From NCBI GenBank assembly GCA_022426185.1, contig JAKMEB010000054.1:1-43256 (forward strand): a stretch of DNA of 43,256 nucleotides, written 5' to 3'. Of the stretch, positions 42,774-43,256 are shown piece after piece. Both the position numbers and the translations under genes were made by a program. The notes beneath the pieces are model-generated. The model did no database searches. It saw nothing but the letters and a program-made list of their open reading frames with translations, and was not told where the DNA came from. The first letter of the stretch is position 1. Every line of letters begins with the position of its first letter. The stretch comes from Schleiferiaceae bacterium. Lineage in GTDB: Bacteria > Bacteroidota > Bacteroidia > Flavobacteriales > Schleiferiaceae.

Positions 42774-43256
42774 ATGTTAAATCGGTCCCTAATTCTTGGG
42801 TTGTTACTAACGACCTCACTTTTAAGCGCACAATCTACGTTTGCGCCCAGCCCTCCTTTAGATATTCCGTTGGTGCTTAGCGGCACCTTCGCAGAACTGC
42901 GCGGAAACCACTTCCACGGCGGCATCGACATAAAAACACAGGGCCGCAGCGGCATTCGGATCAATGCAGTAGCCGACGGTTACGTAAGCCGCGTTGCAGT
43001 GAGTCCTTACGGTTACGGAAATGCACTTTACGTGAGACACCCAGAAGGCTATAGTTCTGTTTACGGCCACTTAATTGCGTTTTTTCCTGAATTGGAAAAA
43101 TGGGGGTAAGAGCAAGTGCGCGACCGCTGCAAAAACGACGGCAACCTCTACCCTTCGCCCGAACAGTGCAAGGTCACGCGCGGCCAGCTAGTCGCTTTCA
43201 GCGGCAACACCGGTGGCTCTTTCGGTCCACACCTGCACTTCGAGATCAGAGATACT
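42774..43256 (+). pseudogene. M23 family metallopeptidase gene, interrupted by an in-frame stop and cut by the window edge
   Basis: The frame begins with a signal peptide (SLILGLLLTTSLLSA then Q) and the LytM/M23 peptidase start: the first zinc ligands in HFHGGIDIKT, then GYVSRVAVSPYGYGNALYVRHP and YGHL. A TAA at 43107-43109 follows LEKWG. The same frame continues without a gap into EQVRDRC and reaches [22 protein letters not shown], which holds the HxH zinc ligand of the family. So the domain is intact apart from one codon, and a single-base change could repair it. M23 enzymes cut peptidoglycan peptide bridges and help cell separation. The 3' part past 43110 is about 60% G+C by hand count, higher than most of the window. 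A sequencing or assembly error near a contig end is as likely as true loss. Confidence 0.75.

Noticed and set aside
1-43256. CRISPR array, IS element or prophage
   Set aside because: No regularly spaced direct repeats, transposase, integrase or phage structural genes were seen, and gene order is housekeeping-like.

Overview
The window looks like a stretch of a Bacteroidota chromosome, most likely class Flavobacteriia (a Cryomorphaceae/Schleiferiaceae-like lineage is my best guess, not proven). Several signs agree: two giant exoproteins with C-terminal type IX secretion (PorSS/T9SS) sorting domains, the Bacteroidota-only DUF4295 gene in the order rpmB-rpmG-DUF4295-ftsY-rimO, a GAPDH with the long N-terminal extension typical of the phylum, dapF, and repeated exact matches to the Bacteroidota -7 promoter element TAnnTTTG upstream of genes. 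No tRNA, rRNA, IS element, phage or CRISPR array was seen. The gene content is mostly chromosomal housekeeping plus surface biology.

Layout. 1-7250: a truncated secreted PIG-L deacetylase, a divergent secreted S8 protease with a T9SS tail, and a convergent Na+/solute symporter. 6940-12396, plus strand: recR, a multidomain glycosyltransferase, a 2-oxo acid dehydrogenase E2, a DnaQ-type exonuclease with a DUF3820 tail, and a fumarylacetoacetate-hydrolase-family enzyme. 12523-17313: a 1,596-residue MAM-module T9SS exoprotein. 17536-19843, minus strand: the translationally coupled operon dapF-GNAT-mltG. 19955-24027: a Do/HtrA protease, long GAPDH, a convergent Lrp/AsnC regulator and an orphan 75-residue protein with its own promoter and terminator. 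24156-25253: gcvT.

25352-35060, minus strand, is the most interesting block. Seven genes are packed with 4-8 nt overlaps or very short gaps: a LysM protein that looks like an MltD transglycosylase without its catalytic half, two tandem SGNH-hydrolase paralogues, an MBOAT O-acyltransferase, a Ycf48-like lipoprotein, a tandem UspA protein and a SulP anion transporter with STAS and an extra C-terminal domain. I read it as a cell-envelope O-acylation module (MBOAT moves the acyl group across the membrane, SGNH proteins transfer or remove it, the LysM protein binds peptidoglycan) co-expressed with anion uptake and stress proteins. That function is inference.

35202-38125, minus strand: ribosomal proteins L28 and L33, DUF4295, ftsY and rimO, driven by a promoter whose spacer is a perfect palindrome. 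38201-40323: cinA and a nucleoside phosphorylase, divergent from facing -7 boxes. 40374-42728, minus strand: a ZapA-partner-like coiled coil, zapA, a candidate 6S RNA and rny. The window ends in an M23 peptidase gene broken by an in-frame stop. No gene-free stretch exceeds about 225 bases; the longest, 17314-17535 and 21413-21625, hold a terminator and promoter/palindrome elements respectively.
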